Positions 56,461 to 59,760 of a stretch of 59,760 nucleotides of DNA are shown in pieces. Under the pieces are notes generated by a model. That model saw only the letters and a list, made by a program, of their open reading frames with translations, did not search any database and was not told the DNA's origin. Location: assembly GCF_000315625.1 (NCBI RefSeq), contig NW_005434658.1, positions 215,482 through 275,241 of the forward strand. Direction: 5' to 3'. Positions within the stretch are counted from its first letter, which is position 1. Every line of letters begins with the position of its first letter. The stretch comes from Guillardia theta CCMP2712. Taxonomy: Eukaryota > Cryptophyceae > Pyrenomonadales > Geminigeraceae. A program made the position numbers and the translations under genes.

Positions 56461-56766
56461 TCACATCTTGTAGACGCTATCCAGTCCGTTCAGCCGTCTG
56501 GTCCCAGCGCTTGCCATGAAGGTGGCCATGAAGTTGGAGGAAAATGAATCATAACGCGGGATATGTTGGGAAGGGTCAGAGCTAAAGGCACAGTGAGCTG
56601 AAGGGGCCGTAGGGGCCAGGGGGGCTGGAGGAACAGGAGGGGCTGGAAAGGCAGGAGAGCAAGGAGAGGCTGGTGGGGCTGCAGGAGCTTCAGGAGCAGA
56701 GAAGTTGGAAGGGGGAGGAGGAGGAGGAGGAGAAGCAGCAGCAGCAGCAGAGGCGAGGACGGGCAC
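56461..56766 (-). CDS. Possible Pro/Ala-rich protein exon
   Basis: A minus-strand frame of about 100 codons has a low-complexity Ala/Pro region. It is followed by a more protein-like tail, HIPRYDSFSSNFMATFMASAG plus RRLNGLDSVYKM, then stop. No ATG opens the frame (the first codon is GTG), so it would be a terminal exon with an unseen upstream exon. Alternatively the whole frame is chance. Confidence 0.25.
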   Translation of the reverse strand: MPVLASAAAAASPPPPPPPSNFSAPEAPAAPPASPCSPAFPAPPVPPAPLAPTAPSAHCAFSSDPSQHIPRYDSFSSNFMATFMASAGTRRLNGLDSVYKM

Positions 56767-56779
56767 GTGCGATTAAAGT

Positions 56780-56845
56780 TTGAAACTTAAAGTTTCTAGT
56801 AAACGCTCTTCCCAAGTTTTCAAGTTTCAAAGTTTCAAAGTTCCC
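56780..56845. promoter_or_regulatory. CAAGTTT/AAAGTTT repeat cluster, promoter-like
   Basis: AAGTTTTCAAGTTTCAAAGT with neighbouring GTTTGAAACTTAAAGTTTC forms a short cluster. It is nearly identical to the cluster in the 78-base divergent promoter at 3.9 kb. Here it lies about 400 bases before the SAM-domain gene and beside the start of the possible minus-strand exon. The regulatory role is inferred only from recurrence and position. Confidence 0.35.
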
Positions 56846-57244
56846 CTCCCCTCAAGAACCTTCTTTCCTTCAGCCTATCCTCCCTTCCCCTTCCCCTCCT
56901 GCCAACCCGCTCTCCCGCCCTCCCTTCTCTTCCTCCTGTTCTTCCTCTTCCTGCCTCTCATCTTCCTCCCCCTGCCTCCTTCTCTCCTCCCCTTCCACCT
57001 CCTTTCCCTCCCTGCTGCATTGCCGCTATTGTCAGTCGAGGCTACGAGCTGGTGCCAACGTGTTCCCTCCCCTTCCCCTCGCCATGTCAACGATCTCTCC
57101 TTCTCTATGTTTCGCTCCTCATCCGAGCTGCCTGAGCTGCCTTCATGCTACCAGCGCCGCGGTCCATGGCAGGCGGCAGGCGGCGATCAGCTTGTACAAG
57201 CTGAGCATGCAAAAGAAGTCACAGGACGGGGGGGGTGGAGCATT

Positions 57245-58513
57245 ATGGCGTCCGAGCATAGAAGGAAGCTCGCTGCTCACATGGAGCGACGGAAAACCAG
57301 TAAGAATTCATAGGAGGAGGAGGAAGCGACAGCTCAGCATGCTCATGTCTACCGCAGGTAGGAAGCGTCTCGTCTGTTGCAACCCTGGCTGCCTCCATGG
57401 TATCTATCCCCGTGCTCGGCGTCATGCTAGGTGAGAGCATGGACTCAGCTGCCATTCCTACTGACATCATGTGCATGTAGGAGCGCCTGACTCGCCCTCC
57501 TTCATCACTGAGATGACGCAGCTCAGCGCCGCCCTCCTCATCCTCCAGGCAGGAATTCCAAGCTTCCGCTCCAGGCTAGTCCTGCTTGCGACATCTGCAG
57601 CCTGCCTGCTGGATGTGCTTGCCTCCGGCATCGTGGTGGGCAACACCTCTCCCGCTCTCATCGCCTCCCTCCTCCTCTCCTCCTCCGTCTTCCTCGCGAT
57701 GAAGGATGGAAGTGCTAAGGAAGCTGCGGTTGGGTTGGGGGGGCGGGTCAACAGCGAGGAGGCGGCAGCGGCTGTGATGGCTGGAGAAGAGGAGGAGAGC
57801 AGTGACAACTTTGACCTCATGTCGTGGGAAGAAAACTTTGGAATCACCATGACAAGAGGAGAAAACCCGAGAGACTGGAACGTGGAGGAGTTCTGCTGCG
57901 CCCTGCGCGATGCAGGTCCCTTCGTGCTCCCACCTTTCCCACTTATCATCGTCGTCGTCGTCGTCATCATCATCACCACCATCACTACCACCATCACCAC
58001 CACCACCACCACCACCACCACCATCATCATCAACAACAACAACAACAACAACAACAACATTCCCCACATCCTGTATCTCTCTCAACTTTGACTCTTACTC
58101 TGCCTGTGCAGGGCTGGAGGAATGCGTACCTGCTGCGAGGAGAGCGAAAATCGACGGAATGGTGGCGATGACACTGACGGTAACAGAGGAGGGGGGAGGG
58201 GAGGGTGAAAGATGCAAGAAGTATGCGGAGAGGAACAACGAAGGGGAGGAGACAAAACCAAGAAGAGAAGAACAGGAGAAGGAGAAGGAGGAAGAGGAGG
58301 AGAGAAGAGGTGGGAGGGTCTTGGGCTAATGATTAGCAGGCGAAGGATGAGGCTGCCCTGAAGGAGGAGCTGGGACTTTCGCTTGTGATGCGGAGGAAGC
58401 TTCTCTTCTTCGTTGAGTCACTGAGGGAAGAGGAAGAGAGGAGAGGAGAGGAGAGGAGAGGAGAGGAGAGGAGAGGAGGGGAGGGGAGAGGAGAGGAGGG
58501 GCAGGGGAGTTGA
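57245..58513 (+). CDS. Small membrane protein with C-terminal SAM domain
   Basis: Five exons (57245-57299, 57362-57430, 57481-57915, 58112-58179, 58340-58513) total 801 bases, 266 aa. A basic N-terminus (MASEHRRKLAAHMERRKTR) precedes a hydrophobic segment (VSIPVLGVMLG). Two to three further hydrophobic helices follow (SAALLILQAG; LLATSAACLLDVLASGIVVG; ALIASLLLSSSVF), then an acidic loop. The C-terminus is a SAM domain rebuilt across two introns: WNVEEFCCALRDAG, then LEECVPAARRAKIDGMVAMT and LKEELGLSLVMRRKLLFFVE. SAM domains oligomerise or bind RNA/protein, so a membrane-tethered SAM adaptor is plausible. The tail is RRGEE repeats encoded by a GAGAGG microsatellite. Confidence 0.7.
57949..58061. 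repeat. Compound CGT/CAT/CCA/CAA microsatellite
   Basis: GTCGTCGTCGTCGTC, then CATCATCATCACC, CCACCACCACCACC and CAACAACAACAACAA, fill the intron (57916-58111) that splits the SAM-domain coding sequence. Confidence 0.95.
58436..58502. repeat. (GAGAG)n microsatellite, partly coding
   Basis: The GAGAGGAGAGGAGAGGAGAG run is read in frame as the RRGEE tail of the SAM-domain protein up to its stop at 58513. It could therefore change the C-terminus by slippage. Confidence 0.8.
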
Positions 58514-58843
58514 ACAAATGAAATGATTGCAAACAGACTGTAGTAGTTCGAATATTTATAGCCTTGACATGATAATCCATTTCGCCAATTTACATCCTCG
58601 GGGTTGGAAAACAGGGGGGAGGGAGAGGAGAGGAGAGGGAGGAGACGGCGACATAGAGGAGAGAGGATGAAGATCGAGAGTGGACGGAGAGGTAAGGACA
58701 GAGAAGCAAGGGGACAGAGATGAAGAGGAGAAAGGGTATCGAGGGGGAGGGAGAGAGGAGGGAAGAGGGAGGGAGTGAAGGAAGGAGAAGAGATACGACG
58801 TGGCAAGAGGGGGAGGGGAGCTGAGGAGGGGAGCTGAAGGAGC

Positions 58844-59481
58844 TCATAGCAGGTTCTCGCTACGCGACGATGGTCGAGAGCCCTGCAGATAAATCTGTTA
58901 GCTCCTCCTCTTTCTCTACTCTGCCTGCCATGGTATCCTCATTCCCAGCCCGCCACCTTTCCCCTGCTGCCTCTTCCTCCATACAAACTTTCCTCAATCT
59001 CCGCGATCTCCTTTCCTGCCTACATCTCCATTTTCCTTCTATCCCTCTCTCCTCCTCCTCCTCCTCCTCCTCCTCCTCCTCCTCCTCCTCCTCATTCTCC
59101 TTCTCCTTCTCCTTCTCCTTCTCCTTCTCCTTCTTCTTCTCCTACCATGATGGAAAGCGCAAGGGACGTATGGGTCGGCGAGTCATTCTGCGGCCAACGG
59201 CTGAGGAGAGGAGAAGCAGCATTTTCGCGGAGGCTCGCTGAAGGACCAAAAAATTGACGGAAGGAAGAGGAGGGAAGAAGGTAGTGCAGTGCAGAGCAGG
59301 GAGCAATGAGAAGGAGGAGAAGAGAGCAGGGGAGAGGGAGAGGGAAGGAAAGGAAAAAGTGGGGAGGAGGAGGAGGAGGAGGAGGAGATCAGGATGGGGA
59401 AGGGATGAGGGGGAGGAACAAAAGTCAGTCAGCGGCTTCAATTAGCGTGATGTCCTCACCAGGTTTGTTCGTCCGAGACAT
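58844..59481 (-). CDS. Tentative 50-aa protein, three exons
   Basis: A minus-strand ATG at 59481 (MSRTNKP, donor G|GTGAGG) can be joined in phase to an exon at about 59240-59150. That exon begins ASLRENAASPLLSRWPQNDS and ends at an ATG|GTAGG donor. It can then be joined to a terminal exon after a TTATCTGCAG acceptor at about 58883 (GSRPSSRSENLL, stop at 58844). The splice signals are good and the phases agree, but the product is short and unlike anything I know. It may be the 5' part of a longer alternative transcript. Confidence 0.3.
59049..59141. repeat. (CCT)n then (CTTCTC)n microsatellite
   Basis: A run of CTCCTCCTCCTCC of about 45 bases is followed by TTCTCCTTCTCCTTCTCC. It lies in the second intron of the tentative minus-strand gene. 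Confidence 0.9.
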
Positions 59482-59760
59482 TTTCTTGGAGGAATTTTGA
59501 GCGCGTTGACCGATCTGCCGCTGAAAGGAGAGGAAGAGGGAGTGGTGGAGAAGCACGAGGGAGGAGACGGCAAGCAACGAGAGGAGGGAGAGAGAGAGGA
59601 AAGAGCAGGGAGAAACGAGCTGTGAGCTGGGGCAAGGGGACACGGGCTGAGGAGCAGGGAAGACACAGGAGGGGTTCAGAGGAGAGGGAGACGCAGAGGA
59701 GCAGACGATTTGAGAATAAAGCAGAAGTGCCAATGTGGAAGGACGGGGAGGAGAAGGAGA
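59482..59760. other. Purine-rich flank, no gene seen
   Basis: GGAGAGGGAGAGGGA-type low complexity with no credible frame. It is upstream of the tentative 50-aa gene and may hold its promoter. Confidence 0.4.

Noticed and set aside
58870-59241. 123-codon Ser/Phe-rich plus-strand frame
   Set aside because: It is mostly translated CCT/CTT microsatellite with no conserved sequence.

Overview
This window is nuclear DNA of a small-celled eukaryote, taken from a draft scaffold (there is a 100-base N gap at 42869-42968). Genes are split by many very short GT-AG introns (about 47-80 bases). Several longer introns are filled with microsatellites. The proteins are typically eukaryotic: ribosomal protein eL27, anamorsin, pinin, AIDA, ABHD13, a TMEM260-like protein, and MATH, SAM and PDZ domains. 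Gene density, intron style and mobile-element content remind me of a cryptophyte alga such as Guillardia. That placement is an impression, not proof.

Layout. 0-22 kb is a gene-dense block: TMEM260-like (minus) and an ADP-ribosylglycohydrolase-like gene (plus) share a 78-base divergent promoter. They are followed by anamorsin/CIAPIN1 (minus), RPL27 (minus), ABHD13-like hydrolase (plus), an unknown small gene (minus), a 12-exon PDZ/coiled-coil/Sfi1-like gene (plus), pinin (minus), AIDA (plus) and a membrane-anchored unknown (minus). For most of these I rebuilt the exons by hand. The joined exon lengths are multiples of three and the proteins have family-typical lengths, for example 136 aa for eL27, 321 aa for ABHD13 and 321 aa for AIDA.

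22-42 kb is an accessory region. It holds a roughly 155-base tandem repeat array in two blocks, a gene encoding a KEK-rich coiled coil of internal repeats, a decayed Ty3/gypsy RNase H fragment, four GC-rich islands of unusual sequence, and two small genes sharing a YFFEELS motif. It also holds a Crypton-type tyrosine-recombinase element and a PIF/Harbinger-like transposon with both its Myb-like and DDE genes.

43-59.8 kb carries a roughly 8 kb minus-strand gene for a secreted, cysteine-rich, sushi-like repeat protein that runs into the gap. After it come a 10-exon gene for a 1060-aa protein with two MATH-like domains and Cys-pair motifs, a membrane protein with a C-terminal SAM domain split by a microsatellite intron, and a weak 50-aa gene. 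I see no operons, tRNA, rRNA or CRISPR. The conserved genes serve unrelated housekeeping roles (translation, Fe-S assembly, splicing, lipid/vesicle biology). I found no evidence that they form one pathway.
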